A stretch of 64,000 nucleotides of DNA from Panagrolaimus kolymaensis (GCA_028622995.1 JAJQJQ010000061.1:868001-932000); one strand, 5' to 3'; positions 1 through 12,696 are shown, counted from the stretch's first letter. Numbers and translations are program-made. Notes: generated by a model not told the origin, from the letters alone.

Positions 1-428
1 AGCATGAAAGTGTTTCAGCTAGATTATTTGAAAATGAAAATGGAGAAAAGTGTGTTGAATTAAGTGAAAAACCTCATCTCTGCACTCCTCAAAAATATGT
101 TCCAACTGCAACAAAGATTATAAAGGCTCCTGATTTCACTGTATATTATGAACACCAAAATAAGCAACAACCTAAAAGTTTGGTGGTCTATGATTCAACT
201 AATAAGGACTTATGTCGAACATATTCATGGCATCCATGCTTAAAAAAATTTAAATGTAAAAAATGTCAAAAACTTCGCAAAAGCGTTGTGGCTTTATTAA
301 AGAAAGATGAAAATGGTGAAAATTATATTGTATTGAGCTCATACGAACATGTTTGCAAGCCGGATCAAGTTTCCGAACTAAAAGCTATTCTTTTGACACA
401 TGGCTATTATCATTTTGGAAAAAAATAA
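1..428 (+). CDS. FLYWCH-like zinc-repeat protein, 3' end (partial)
   Basis: The window opens inside this gene. Reading frame 3 is open from base 3 to the TAA at 426-428. The visible part holds the end of one repeat (ending HLC) and one whole C-terminal repeat with C-x2-C (KCKKC) and a closing EHVC, the divergent C2HC pattern shared with the genes at 4124-6819 and 46443-49293. It is closest to the 4124-6819 gene. Its SARLFENENGEKCVELSEKP matches that gene's fourth unit, and its last unit matches the sixth, so it has one unit fewer at this end. The repeats resemble FLYWCH zinc fingers, a DNA- or protein-binding domain, but they are divergent and the assignment is tentative. Start and N-terminus lie outside the window. 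Confidence 0.8.
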   Translation, partial: HESVSARLFENENGEKCVELSEKPHLCTPQKYVPTATKIIKAPDFTVYYEHQNKQQPKSLVVYDSTNKDLCRTYSWHPCLKKFKCKKCQKLRKSVVALLKKDENGENYIVLSSYEHVCKPDQVSELKAILLTHGYYHFGKK

Positions 429-1049
429 TTTTTCTTAGTTCATCAACCATTTTCAAGCATTTTGAATAAAACATTATTTATGAAATCTACTAATCTTAAT
501 ATATGTATATTTTTTTGCAGCGATTTGGGCATAAAGTAAATAAAGCCAAAATAAAAGATCATTCTTTAAGAATAAAATAAAAGTGCCCATTCGTTTATTA
601 AAATCCATTCACATCTAACGGTTAGTTAAAAATTTGTTAAAGAAGAACACGAGTAAACTGTATTAGAAAAATTTTGTGGACAATCTTGATGTACATATCT
701 TCATTTTCTATGAATAAATAATGATTATAAGTGTTAACTTAGATATTGCATTAATCTTAAATTAAATTTGAATACTTCCATTTAAAAACAACAATAAAAT
801 CCTGTGTATTATTAACTTTAAAAATATGTGATTTCTTATTTAAATAATATTTTTTTCATCTAAAAATTTTTATATTGTAAAGAATTTTTCAAATTTTTTA
901 ATAAAACTTTTCTTCCGTTTCTTAATTAATAATAATCCTAAAAAAATTTAATAAAAGCATTACATATTTGGAATATCGAGATGTTAATCCAAATTAAGAT
1001 ATTTATTTACATTTAAAACATTCAAAAAAAATTTGCTTTAATACAATAG
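429..1049. other. Intergenic, AT-rich
   Basis: Spacer between two convergent genes. Several aataaa-type signals lie shortly after the zinc-repeat stop, for example near 575. No open frame, RNA gene or repeat could be supported here. Confidence 0.5.
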
Positions 1050-1875
1050 TTAAGGCTGACACGAATTTAAATGACAAATCAAATATTTTCTTGCTCGATG
1101 AATAACTTTTAATGCAAAAATTCCGTAAATTGTTGCAAAAATAACTATCACTCCCATAACAATTAATTCAGCACGAAGAGCTAAAAAAAAGTGATGAATT
1201 TTAAACGATCGGTTTTACTTATGTGCGTTCTAATTCTTGCATACCTTTTTTAGCTGTTTTAAAATCAGTTTCTTTATCATCAGGAACCCAGTTGTCAGGT
1301 ATTATAATAGCCATAACAAATAAAAAGATTGCACATAAAATGTTTAAAATAATATTAATAGCCTGAAAATTTTTTAAATAATTAAATCAATATTTGTGTA
1401 AAGTTAAATTTTCTTAGTGTGGCCATTAATTTACGTATATAATCGAAACATAAATTTTCGCCCCGGAATAAGAAAATAACTATAGTATAATAAAGAATAA
1501 AAAGTTTTCGTGTTAAAACCTTCAATAATTTCAATAATTTTTTATAAGAAAAAGATTTCAACTTTCTATTAATTTTTAAAGCAAATTGCTTACCAAAATA
1601 ATTTGAGCTGGTAAAAGATAACTTGGCCTTTCTTTATAAATTCCAACCATAACCAAAATATACACCACAATTAAAACAACGCTAAGGGGAACATAAAACC
1701 ATACTACAAAAGCTGTACATAATGAAAATATAGATCCAACTAATCCAATGATTGCAATCACCATTGCGCATTTCTTAAATTAAAACATTTAATCAGGAAT
1801 CAAAAAAAAAGGCATATGTTTTAATTAAAGGCTTACTTTAACATGCAAACAGCAAAACTGATTATCTTTAGTCAT
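1050..1875 (-). CDS. Small four-TM membrane protein (copy A)
   Basis: A four-exon gene on the minus strand: 1875-1837, 1773-1594, 1362-1245 and 1180-1050, joined at GT-AG sites to 155 aa. It starts MTKDNQFCCLHVK, a short cytosolic Cys-rich head. Four hydrophobic segments follow. A conserved loop (KERPSY) lies between the second and third, and the C-terminal tail reads HRARKYLICHLNSC. The gene at 9924-10635 has the same first three exon lengths (39, 180, 118) and about half-identical sequence, so the two are paralogs. The layout of a CC motif followed by four TM segments resembles small nematode LAPTM/DUF7027-type proteins. That family name is from memory and is not proven. Function unknown; it is tail-to-tail with the zinc-repeat gene on its left. 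Confidence 0.8.
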
Positions 1876-3191
1876 AATTATTTTAAGAAAAATACTTATT
1901 TTCTAAAAAAAATTAGTTATTAGTTTCCATCCATAATTAAAGTCGGAAAAAAAAAAGATTCTAAAAAATAAAAGCATAACAATGAAAAAAATTGAGCTCC
2001 ATAATTTTTTTTGAAAGGTTTCGTCGGATTTAAAAACGATTGTCTATATATATTTTAAAGTTTTTTTTATAATAATAAAAATCTGTCAGCAACAAATATC
2101 ACTAACAAAGTCAACAACACGAAGAAGAAGAAAACAACCAAAAAAAGAAATGTTTATCGAATATAAGAAGAAGAAAAAATATTTTCGATGTGTTTATCTA
2201 AAAGCTAAAAAAAGAGCAAGAGAATAGGAAGAACTTTGATTCCGTAGAACCCTCATAAACAATTTCCCAACAAATCAATAAAAATATATATTTTTTCTTT
2301 TTATTTTATTTTTACGATAGTTAAAATCGATAAAATTCAAACAAACTAAAAAAATAAATGAATTTTCTTACTTCAATCGTTTGCTTATAAAGACCATTCA
2401 TCATCATTTTTGCTTACAACATTTCCCATGAGTAAATTTGATAAGGAGTCTCTTGATGTTCTGTTTGGACTCCCTCTCTTACCTCCATTGACGTTAGCCC
2501 TTTTTTACGTCAATAAAAGATCATTTTCAATAAAAAGTCATCTATTTACACGTCTCCAAGAAAGAAAGAAAAAAAATATGTTACAACACACATTTTATAC
2601 CCCATAAATTTTCAATATCGATCAACACACCTTTTTTGAGTCATAGTTTAAAATGAGTAAAAAAAATTTTTATGAATTCCAAAAAATGGTGACTTTATTA
2701 CTACGCTTCGTTCTTGTAAAATTGATAATAAAAAATTTTTTTCGTAAAAAAATGTCTGAATTATAATTTCCATTTTTTATTGGAAAAATCCCTAAACACA
2801 ATGAATATCAACTCCAAATTAAGTTAATTATTTTTGCAAGAATTTAAGGAATTTATTGCATTCACTGTGATTCGTCAAGAAAGGAAAAGTTTATTTGCCA
2901 TTTACTCCATTACTATCAGAAAAAAATCAGCATTCATATTTATTATTACAATGAAAAAAAAGCTTATTATTTTGTTTTCTTTCTTGAATCAATAAACAGG
3001 CAATGGCAACATCAAACTATTTATTTTTAAAAAAAAGATAGTTTTCTTTCGATAGTTTTTCTGTTTCTTTTTTTCAGGTCAAAGCCAAAGGTAAGTTTGT
3101 ATATTCCACCGATAAGAAAGACTACTTTTGTTTTTTTTTTGCCGTTAAAAGAAAGCACTCAAAAACAAGTGCTCAAATTAGCCCTTGTAAC
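1876..3191. other. Intergenic upstream of the hAT-type element
   Basis: AT-rich spacer without a supported gene. At 3079-3091 a short segment is flanked by ttttttcag and gtaagt. It could be a non-coding 5' exon of the zinc-repeat gene starting at 4124, in which case the hAT-type element would sit in its first intron. This is only a splice-site pattern. Confidence 0.35.
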
Positions 3192-3877
3192 TAGTGTTAA
3201 ATTACCGACCGACCGACAAAATAGTCGGTAAATTCAAAAAATTGTCGGTATGGAAATTGCTCCCGGTCGGTAAAGTCGGTAAAAAGTCGGTATAAAAATA
3301 TGGTCGGTCGGTAAATCGGTCGGTAATAAATGGGTATAAAAAAATTTTTCGAGTTAAAAAATCAACAAAACTTTCGGTTTTTAGTCAAAAATACATTTTT
3401 TCTAATACTAAAGTTATAATAACATCGAAAAAATTAGTATTTCTATTAACTTTTTAAGAAAAACAAATCCTGATAAGAACTTGAGAAAAAAATGTCGGTA
3501 TAAAATTTTGTCGGTCGGTAAAGTCGGTAAAAAGTCGGTATAAAAATATGGTCGGTCGGTAAATCGGTCGGTAATAAATGGGTATAAAAAAATTTTTCGA
3601 GTTAAAAAATCAACAAAACTTTCGGTTTTTAGTCAAAAATACATTTTTTCTAATACTAAAGTTATAATAACATCGAAAAAATTAGTATTTCTATTAACTT
3701 TTTAAGAAAAACAAATCCTGATAAGAACTTGAGAAAAAAATGTCGGTATAAAATTTTGTCGGTCGGTAAAGTCGGTAAAATGTCGGTATAAAAAAACGGT
3801 CGGTCGGTAAATCGGTCGGTAAAAAGTCGGTCGGTAAGTCGGTAATTACCGACTTTTCGGTCGGTAATTTAACACTA
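3192..3877. mobile_element. hAT-type non-autonomous element (MITE)
   Basis: The two ends are 21-bp perfect inverted repeats beginning TAGTGTTAAATTACCGACC (3192-3212 and 3857-3877). They are flanked by an exact 8-bp direct repeat CTTGTAAC (3184-3191 and 3878-3885). An 8-bp target duplication plus a TAGTGTT-like terminus is characteristic of the hAT superfamily. The 686-bp body has no transposase frame, so movement would need an enzyme supplied elsewhere. The interior is dominated by the motif GGTCGGTAA in both orientations and by a 248-bp tandem repeat. Confidence 0.85.
3263..3840. repeat. 248-bp tandem repeat, about 2.3 copies, inside the hAT-type element
   Basis: The string taaagtcggt recurs at 3271, 3519 and 3767, exactly 248 bp apart. 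The first two full units look almost identical; the third is truncated after about 75 bp. Each unit carries clusters of GTCGGT, which also form the element's subterminal arms. Confidence 0.9.
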
Positions 3878-4123
3878 CTTGTAACTACTCTTTTTTGAAA
3901 ACAGATACAAAGAAAAGATTTTTGGGGAGGAACGCGCCAAAAAAAGCGAACAAGCAAAAGTGTATTAAAAAAAGGTCCTTTTGTCTAGCTTTTTTTTGAA
4001 CACAATTTAAACTTTGATTTCTAATAATTTAAATTGTTCGCCACTTTTAAATTTTATTTTCATTGGGTGGTTCTCTTACAATAAACTTTTAGTAATTTTC
4101 TTTTTTTTCAGACCTCATCAAGC

Positions 4124-6819
4124 ATGGAATTTATAAAATTGGATGAAAATCAAAAAATTTGGTATTTTGGAAAATGCAAAATCACAATTAATAATATCTC
4201 CAAACAGCTCATTGCTGAGCCAATTGATGATGGTATGAATGAAATTAAAAAACCTTAAAATGTTACGAAATAAAATCTATTTTAGACCTCAAAATTTTTT
4301 CATCCTACTTTGACCAGAAGATGATTCAACAAAGGGTAAATATAATTTTTCTAGTTTTATTACTATGAAAGAAGTTAATTTCCAAATTTAAGAATGTTTT
4401 GTTTGTATTTACGCCACTACACCAACAAGAACAAATAAACTTCATTTTGATCTTTTCATCGGATGAAAAATGTTCCAAATTTTATAATCTTATTAAAAAA
4501 AGCCAGGTAAATTGAGGGATTTGAAAAAGATTTCACTAAAGTTTAAAGTTTTTCAGGATACTTTACTTTCAACTTTCGAAAAGAATTTTTTTAATAATTT
4601 TCTCGCAACATTTTTGGAAAACATTCAGGAAATTGGAGATTTGAAAACTCAAATGGCGGAAAAATTTGGCTTTTTGTGGGAGCTTTTGCCCTCTTCAGAA
4701 GTGAAAATGGAGCCGCAATCAATTATAGAGAACGATAAAAATTTGCTTATTAAAAAGGAAGTCGAAAGCAAAGAAGAGAAAATAAATCAAAGCCCTTTGA
4801 AAAGGTATAATTAAAAACGCACATTTGGTAACAATTTTAACACCAAAAAATTTTAGAAAAAAATTAATTGCCAAAAGATTACGAACCAGAGAAATTAGCG
4901 TTGATGAAAGTATCATTGATAGCGAGTTCGACGCTGATGAAATTTCTGGATGTTTGACAATTGATACCGATGCAGAAAGGTTAGAAAACAAAAATTATTT
5001 TTTATTATATACTTTTAGTAATTAATTTGATCATAATTTTAGTTATCCTCCTAAAAAACGAAAAATTCAACAACTCAATTCAACATTTCGTGGCAGAATG
5101 GTCGAAGAACCAAATTTCGAATTAAAAAATTTTATCGAAAAAGGAAAACAAAGAAAATGTCTAATTATTTTTGAAAATCCTGATAAAACTTTATGTCGAG
5201 TATATCACTGGAAGAAGGATCGAAAAAGTTATACTTGTATAGCTTGTTTGAGCCACAAACCTTCTATATTTGTTAATGCTAAAATTTGCCGTGATAAAAA
5301 CGTAAAATATGTTAAATTAAACGAAACGAATCATGTTTGTCAGCAACGAAAATATAACCCAAAAAAGTTCGAAGATGGAAAAATTGTAAAAAAACCAAAT
5401 TATGAAATTTTGGAATACAATAAAAATGGAAAAGCGAAAACGCGGTTATTTATTTTTCCATCTCTTGATAAAAAGTATTGTTATGAATATAGGTATGATA
5501 ACACTTATAACCGATACCAATGTCTTGGATGTGATACATGTGAACAAGGGAAAGCTAGGCGATCAGTGGCTGCTCATTTAATTTCAAAAAAGAATGGCGA
5601 AGAAGAATATGTGGAATTCGGAAAAGCCGAACATGTATGTGAACCTCGGGAATATAATCCAGAAAAATACACAATAAAGCCAAAGATTATTCGAAAACCA
5701 TATTTTCAACTTCTCAAAAGGCGATATCAAGGAAGAGAACTTGATAGGCTAATTATTTTCCATGAAGCCGATCGAAATTTATGTTATGAATATAATGGTA
5801 CTGGTGATAACAAAGCTTACTATTACTGCGTTGAATGTCAATCAAGTCATAATATATGGGTTCATGCAACGTTAATCAAAGACGAAATAAGCGGTGATTA
5901 TTTTAAATTGCAAAGAAGTAGTGAACATTTATGTTTTCCTCAACCATTTGTTCCTGAAGATTTAACAAAAAATATTATTACTTCTGATAATTTTATTATG
6001 GATTACACAGTTGCAAATGGAAAAGAAAGGCAAAGATTAGTTGTTTTTGACCAAAATTACAAAGATTTGTGTTATATTTATCATGGTCAATTTAACGATG
6101 GTACGCTATATTGGTCATGTTTTGCATGTCGTGAGTTACAAGCAGGAAAAAGAAATTATATTTCTGCAAGATTATTTGACAATAAAAATGGAGAAAAGTG
6201 TGTTGAATTAAGTGAAAAGCCTCATTTATGTAAGCCGCAAAAATATGTACCAATTGCAACAAAAATTTTAAAACCTCCAGATTTTGTTATTATTTATCAA
6301 AGAGATGGAAAGCAATTCAAAAATTTAATTATTTTTGATGACAACGATAAAACTTTATGCTATAGATATACTTGGCCGGCGAAGCAAAAAAAATTTAGAT
6401 GTCAAAATTGTGTTGATATTGGTAAAACTGTAACAGCTTTATTTCGGCAAGATGAAAATGGTCAAGATTATATTGTATTAAGGGCAGTTCAGCATTATTG
6501 TAAACCTCAAAAATATGTGCCTTTTAAAATAGTAAAAACTCCGGATTTCATGATAAGCTATGATTCAAACTCCAAAGAACCTAAAAAATTAATTATTTAT
6601 GATTTAACAAACAAAAATTTATGCCGCGTTTACTCTTACAAATCTTGTAGAAATTATTTTATGTGTATTAAGTGTAGGGATAACCATAAAAATGTAACCG
6701 CTTGGCTATGCCAAGACAAAAATGGCGAAGATTACATTGAATTAAGTTTAGCTGAACATATTTGCAAAGCTGATCGAGTTTGTGAATTAAAAAAGTTTTT
6801 GAAACCTTATAATGAATGA
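4124..6819 (+). CDS. FLYWCH-like zinc-repeat protein (806 aa)
   Basis: Six exons join in frame: 4124-4232, 4286-4335, 4393-4506, 4557-4804, 4857-4979 and 5043-6819. Residues 1-91 form an N-terminal domain with a G-x-C-x-I-x-I core (FGKCKITI) and a closing helix-like segment containing KCSKFYNLI. The same domain stands alone in the genes at 12697-13568 and 14049-14485. A charged, acidic linker (about 92-215) leads to a basic cluster PPKKRK, a likely nuclear signal. Residues 234-806 hold six repeats of about 95 aa. Each has an LIIF-x4-5-D-K-x-LC-x-x-Y core, then aromatic-x-C-x2-C, then a closing H-x-C. The repeats look like divergent FLYWCH fingers. A nuclear DNA-binding or scaffold role is inferred from the repeats and the basic cluster. 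The ATG follows a ttttttcag acceptor by 13 bases, so the mRNA may be trans-spliced. Confidence 0.88.
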
Positions 6820-7898
6820 TTTTTTTTAACTTTTCGCTTTGTTATTTTATAATTTAGTTAATAAATATTATTTTTAAACCTTCCTTTTATCTTTCCAATA
6901 TTTTAGTTGACTGACAAAAAAATTTTTTTTTCACAAATTTTATAAAAACCATGCAGATTTTTTTAAAAATTATTATGATGAACCTAAAATTTCTGAGTGG
7001 AGATTTTTTAAGGATATTGAAACTTTTTCTTCCACTTTTTTGACATTTTTTTACTGCTCTCAAAACCTGTTTCATTATAGGTATTTTATATGTTACACAG
7101 AAACAAACAGCCGCGGCACAGTTTTCGATTTTTATTTCTTCATTTCTTTGCCAAATAAATAATTAAAAATTTTTTAGTCGTCTAAAAACGAGTGAACTTA
7201 AATTTAATTTTTTTGCGGCGTCTGAAAGCATATAAATGAACACCCTTTTGTTTTTTTACAAAGTAATTATTTTGCACTAATTATTTTTAATTAGTTTTTA
7301 TTCGAAGATCATCATTTCTTTAAATACAAAATTTTCTAATTAAAAAAATATATTTTTGCTGCAGTTATTTTTGTTGATCAAAGATTAAAAAATTTCTTTA
7401 AATTATTTTATTATTTTCTTATCCCTTGAATCACTCAATTTTGTCATCGCTTTCGAAGAAAATATATAAAAGTGGCAAATTAGAAAATTAAAAAAAGCAT
7501 CAACTAATAGAACAATTGCAAAATATAATTATATTGTAAGACTGACACATATGTGTTATTTTCCTATCCGCCCACCACTATTATAGTCAGAAAAAAAATA
7601 ATAAGGTTTAGTTAGATCTTAGAATAAACGACTACTGCTATACCGTTAATAAAAAAGTAAATTTGATGTTTAAAAATTTTTTTGCTCTTTCCCAAAAAAT
7701 TTCGTGTGCTTAATTATTTTAGAGAAGCTTTTAAAATTTAAACGCCTATCATTACTGTAAATTTATTTGAGAGCTTAACATATTCTTCAGAATTTTGCCA
7801 AAGTTTGTTAAAAAGTGAAAAAGGGTTCCACTTTTTCTTGGATCCTAATTCAAATTATTTAGAAGGGTAACTCCTTGCTTGCTTGTCTCTCATTCAAA
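6820..7898. other. Intergenic between zinc-repeat and Srx-like genes
   Basis: AT-rich spacer. TATA-like strings occur near 7228 (catataaatg) and 7462 (atatataaaag), but neither can be tied to a gene. No other feature could be supported. Confidence 0.4.
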
Positions 7899-9616
7899 AT
7901 GGAAGAAAATTCTATTGTATTACCTCATTCATGGCATATTGTAAATAATAGTTTTATAATTGGAATTAAACCTGATGTAGCAATTCACAAGTCAATTATG
8001 ATATGCTTGTTATTAGGAATTCCACCTATCACTGTCACTCTTCATCTATTTATGATTTATTTACTTATGTTTTCAACTAAAAAACATAAATATACAAATA
8101 TTTTTTATAAAATTGTTGTAGCCACCAGTTTTTCAGTTATTTATTGGGCTTGGTATTTTTTTTATCAAGGCATGTGTCAATTACTTGGGTATAGCCTTTT
8201 TGGTGAAATTGGAAATATCATCGTAGCTTCAATAGCTCAATATCTATTTTATGTTTGTATGAATATGAATTTGTTAATAGCAATGAATCGATTTTCGGCA
8301 GTGGTATTTAAGCATATACATAATCGAATTTTTAAACCAATTAATGGGGTATTTTATATTGCGATTATTTATTTGGGATCAGCTGTTTTAAACATTCCCG
8401 GATTTATGTTTTTAACAAAATATGTAAGTGAAAAGTGAAAGTTTAAAAACAAAACAATATTTTTTACTTATTTTCGTTTAAACCAAAAAACTCCAAAAAA
8501 AATTTGAATATTACATTTGTTCATTAACAAATTGATTTTTTAGTATCCTGAATTGGGGACATTCAACTATTTTCACAAACCATCTGAAACTTTTTTGAAA
8601 ACGTCGATTTTTATTGAAATGGGAGTGGTATATGCTATTCATGTGGCGATATTTATCCTGTAAGTTCAATTTTTGTTTAATTAAAATTTTGCCATTGAAA
8701 GTGCTACGTATACTCATTATTTATACGTGTGAGTGAAGAAATTCCTCGGGTGAATAAATGTAGGCATTGTGAGTCAGAAATGACAATAGAAGAAGAAGAA
8801 AAATTATTTTTTTTGTCTCAAAAACCATTTCCACGAATTTCTTCATAACTAAAATCCAAATCCGTGCACGCTCGAATTAAATGTCAGAATTCTACAAAAT
8901 AAAAATTAGAGTTTTGCCCTTTTAAATTTTTTATTTTCTAACTCTTTTTGCTTGATATATAATTCCTTTACTATACTGTAAAATAATTATTTAAGGTACG
9001 CTTGGTCATTTATGAGTTACAAAAATATGAAATGCATGACATCCCAACATAAAAAAGAGAGACGTCTGCTTATTCAAGCTTTTATAAGTGGAAGTCCATG
9101 TTTTATTCTAATGACTTTCCATCATTTAATTCATTTTCCTTTACTTGAAGTTTTGGCTGGAGAACTTTGTGTTGGAATTGATCCAGTTGTATACATGTGG
9201 TTTAACAAGGATATTAGAGCAGATTTTCTTGAAGTCTCTGGATTAAAAGTTTTTACCAAACGTTTTTTTGCTTCTAATTTTTCGTGCGGAACCAACCAAT
9301 ATACGCCGAATGCAATAAACGCTGGAACTTCAACGATGTTTGTTGTAGGTACTACAACTCTGGGTAGTGGTAAAAGTAAGTAATTTTTTTAACTTTTTAG
9401 TTTTATTAATATTTCTTGATCTTAGAGTCTACGCTTACAGTTTTTGTAGGTGGTTCTTTTTTTGCTCCAGCGAGTGATGTACCTGGTACAGGTGTCGGTG
9501 ATGCCAAGACTCACATGTCCATTGTTCAAAGTCGTGGTGGTTCCATTAAAAAAAGTAATAAAATATCAAATGGCATAACAATTTTACCAGCACTGACGTC
9601 CACTTTAAAACCTTAA
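7899..9616 (+). CDS. Srx-like seven-TM chemoreceptor (403 aa)
   Basis: Four exons, 7899-8423, 8544-8659, 8996-9375 and 9426-9616, join in frame. The protein has multiple hydrophobic helices. Instead of DRY it has AMNRFSAVVF after the third helix, and IDPVVYMWFNKDIR ends the seventh. Both motifs fit nematode Srx-type receptors, which are rhodopsin-like chemoreceptors of sensory neurons. The third intron is 336 bp, longer than the other two. A glycine/serine-rich C-terminal tail (from about residue 290) follows the last helix and is unusually long for this class. Two in-frame codons precede the chosen start in the 5' flank, but this ATG gives a normal extracellular N-terminus. Class assignment is moderate; Srt or another class is possible. 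Confidence 0.8.
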
Positions 9617-9923
9617 ATATTATTATTTGCTTAATTTTTTATTTATATTTTTGACAACTTATTTTTTTTTTCATTTTTACTTTAAAATCTGTGCATTTTT
9701 TTAATTATTTTTTGGATTATAAGAATGATTCTGGAGCTCTCCGAATCCATCCATCCCTGCTTTTTTATCTAAAAAAATAAAATACAATTTTGTATTTTAA
9801 AACTCCAAAAGTTTTTAAAACTTTAAGTGGCTGTTAATAAAATTTAATACCATACTTTTTTTTATTTATTGAAAAGTCATCCCAAAAATTACATTTAAAA
9901 AATTTAAAGAAAAAGTAAATTAT

Positions 9924-10635
9924 TTAACATTGATTATTATGAGGATAGATTGGTGGAGGATGACAAGAATTTAAATGACAAATTAAATATTTTCTTGCTC
10001 GATGAATCACTGTGAATGCAAAAATTGCGTACGCACTTGAAAGAAGAACGATCACACCCAAAAATATAAATCCAGCTCGCATTGCTAAAAAAGAATTAAT
10101 TGGTTAAAGAATGGATGATTTCATATTTATTTTTTTTAAACCTTTTTTCTCTTCATCAAAAGTATAATCTGTGTCAGTTGGAACCCAATCATCTGGCATA
10201 ACCGCTGCACAAACAAATAATGCAATAGCACCCAAAATATTTAAAATAATATTTATTCCCTAAAAAAAATTTTTTAGTTTTAGATTTCGAAAGAGCAAAA
10301 TCTTTCGTGGCTAGACACAAAAAATAAATTTTTGTGCCATGACCTAAAATTTTCCGAATACGCTTACCAAAATAATTTGTGCTGGCCAAAGATAACTTGG
10401 TCGCTCTTTGGTAATTCCAACCAAAACAAAAATATATACTACGATTAAAGCAATACTAAGAGGGAGATTGAAATAAAATATGAAAGCCGAAAATAATGAA
10501 AGTATCGCGAAAATTAATCCGATAATTCCAACCACCAAGGCGCATGTCTAAAAACGGAATTTTTAGTTTAAAAAACACATTTAAAAAAAGGCTTACTTTA
10601 ACATGCAAACAACAACATTGATGATCGTCAGTCAT
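9924..10635 (-). CDS. Small four-TM membrane protein (copy B)
   Basis: Exons 10635-10597, 10547-10368, 10259-10142 and 10084-9924 join to a 165-aa protein. It begins MTDDHQCCCLHVK and has four hydrophobic helices, the loop TKERPSYLWP, and a tail HRARKYLICHLNSC followed by a short proline/asparagine end. The first three exons have the same lengths as those of the paralog at 1050-1875; only the last differs, by a ten-codon C-terminal extension. The cytosolic CCC head could be palmitoylated or bind metal, but that is inference. As with copy A, it is convergent with the gene on its left. Possible LAPTM/DUF7027-like family; function unknown. Confidence 0.82.
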
Positions 10636-12696
10636 GTTTGTTTGGTTATTGTAAAAAATTAAGTAATATCTGAAATTTTTGAGATACTATTATTCTATAA
10701 AATTAAAATAAACAAAGAATCATTTTCTACTTGATTCGGTAAAAGTGAAAGGCAAGAAAGGAGCAAAAAAGTAAAAACAAAGAAAATCCCTAAAGAAAAG
10801 TTATTGAAAGGCTGCAAATAAAAAAAGCTTTAAAATATTTTTTATTTTTTGATTTTCAAAAGTTTGAGAATCTAGAAAAATCGTTTGAATTAAATTCTCC
10901 TCGTAACTAACAAAAATATGATTTTATCAACAGAATAAAAAAACTGCTATCAAAAAAGTAAACATTAATTACTCAAAAATTAAGTTTTAAATTTTGAAAA
11001 ATTTTTATCGCACTAACTAAAAATAGAGAACTTCAATTCCATGAAAAAAACAAAAATATTTTTCCACTTTTTTATTTTTCTCCCTAAACGGAACTTAAAG
11101 TAAATAAAATGCATGAAAATGAGTGATTTAATTTTCTATTTTTTCTATTTTTAAGCTTGCTTATAAACACTATGATAATCATCCTTGCTTACTATCCTTC
11201 ATCCGTGATTAATTGATAAGAAATTTTTATTTTCAAAATTTCACGACTTTTTTTCTTCCTCGATGACGTGAAAATCGAAGATGCAACTAAGTAAGCAAAC
11301 ATCCATCTAAATGGCTCCACAAAAATTTCCATCATGTATCACTTCACCCTTTTTTAGAGGTCCACTATAGAGACGGAAAAAGCGAATATTTTTCTTTGCT
11401 TTTTTTCGTGGCTACTTTTCGATGTACATGACCGTGATTTTTGTTTGCTGATATAAAAAATGATGGAGGTTGACACTTCACACAAAAATGGACCATGGCG
11501 GCATGTATGAATCATATCATAATGACGTGCTAACTTTGGGTATCGAAAAGTGTAGTGAAAAAAACGAGTATTAAAAAAAATAAATATTTGGTACTGATAA
11601 GTCACGAAAATATGTATGATTAAAGAAAGACAAATAAATAATCATTTGTTCTTTATAGGTAGATTTCGAAAAAATATTTTATTTGAAGAAAATGGTAAAC
11701 AAAGTAAATATTAAAAATATTGGTGAATTTAAACATTTGACCTCAGAAAAAAAATGTTTGGAAAGATAAGAAAAAATAAGCATAATCTGTTTTGTTAACA
11801 CCTCGCTTTTTTTCCGACCTCTAGATGCAAAGGATGTGAATCATTTTTGACGCATTTGGATTATTGTATTGTAATGGCAAAAAACATTTGTTTCGTATGA
11901 TGAGACTTGTTTCGAAATTTTTATTAAACTAAAAATCAAAAATGACCAACATTTAAAAAAAACCAAAATACAATCAACCTATAAACACAAAAATAGAGAA
12001 TGATGAGCGATTTGATTTTTGCAATAGTTCAAAAGTTTGAAAGTTTGAAAGTTTAAAGATTAATTTTTTAAACTTTTGAAGCTTGATTTCGATTATTAAA
12101 GAACCTAAGTTTTTTACTTTTGTTGCTTTCATTTTTGGTAGAAATCATCATCTAATGAGGAAGAGGTATACTGTATCCTTATTTTCACATTCATAACAAT
12201 GTTTGAAAGTTAAAATGCAATATTATTGACAAAATTATTTGTTTGAAACTTCAACGTTTAATTTGTCTGTCGTTCAATTTTCGGAAAAAATTTTTTTGAA
12301 TTTCTTTATTTTAGTTGGGTAAAAATAATTACACAGCTTTGGAAGTTTTTGAATCAAATTTTAAAAAAACAAAGAAAAATGTTAGAGATTTGGACAAGTG
12401 ATTTTTCTATCCCTTCTTTTCTTCTTTTGTTTATAGTATTTTTGTTATTATCAAGGGATTTTTTTAAAAAAGCTATTTTTGTTTTCGTTATTTTTTTATA
12501 CCTGAATGAAAAACCATTTGACCCTTATTCTCTGAGAGAATGATATTGTTTTTGGGCATTTTAACCTTTTTCACAAAATTGGCAAAAAAAATTTATTCAT
12601 TCAAACTTTTTTTTGTAATTTGATTGGTTGCTGCGTCGCTATTTTCCCGTTGTTCTTAATAGTTTATTGAAGAAATTCTTTTTGTTAATTAAAAAA
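10636..12696. other. Intergenic, about 2 kb
   Basis: No gene could be supported. The open frames here are short, low in complexity and without splice partners. It separates the head of the minus-strand four-TM gene from the plus-strand domain gene at 12697, so it must hold both promoters. Confidence 0.4.

Noticed and set aside
3192..3877. GTCGGT repeats as a CRISPR-like array
   Set aside because: Repeats are irregular, lie in a nematode genome and inside an element with hAT ends; no spacer structure.
11354..11605. 83-codon minus-strand frame
   Set aside because: No recognisable domain, no splice partner and a composition typical of random AT-rich DNA.
12349..12543. 64-codon hydrophobic frame upstream of the domain gene
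   Set aside because: No paralog or splice connection; hydrophobicity is expected from T-rich DNA.
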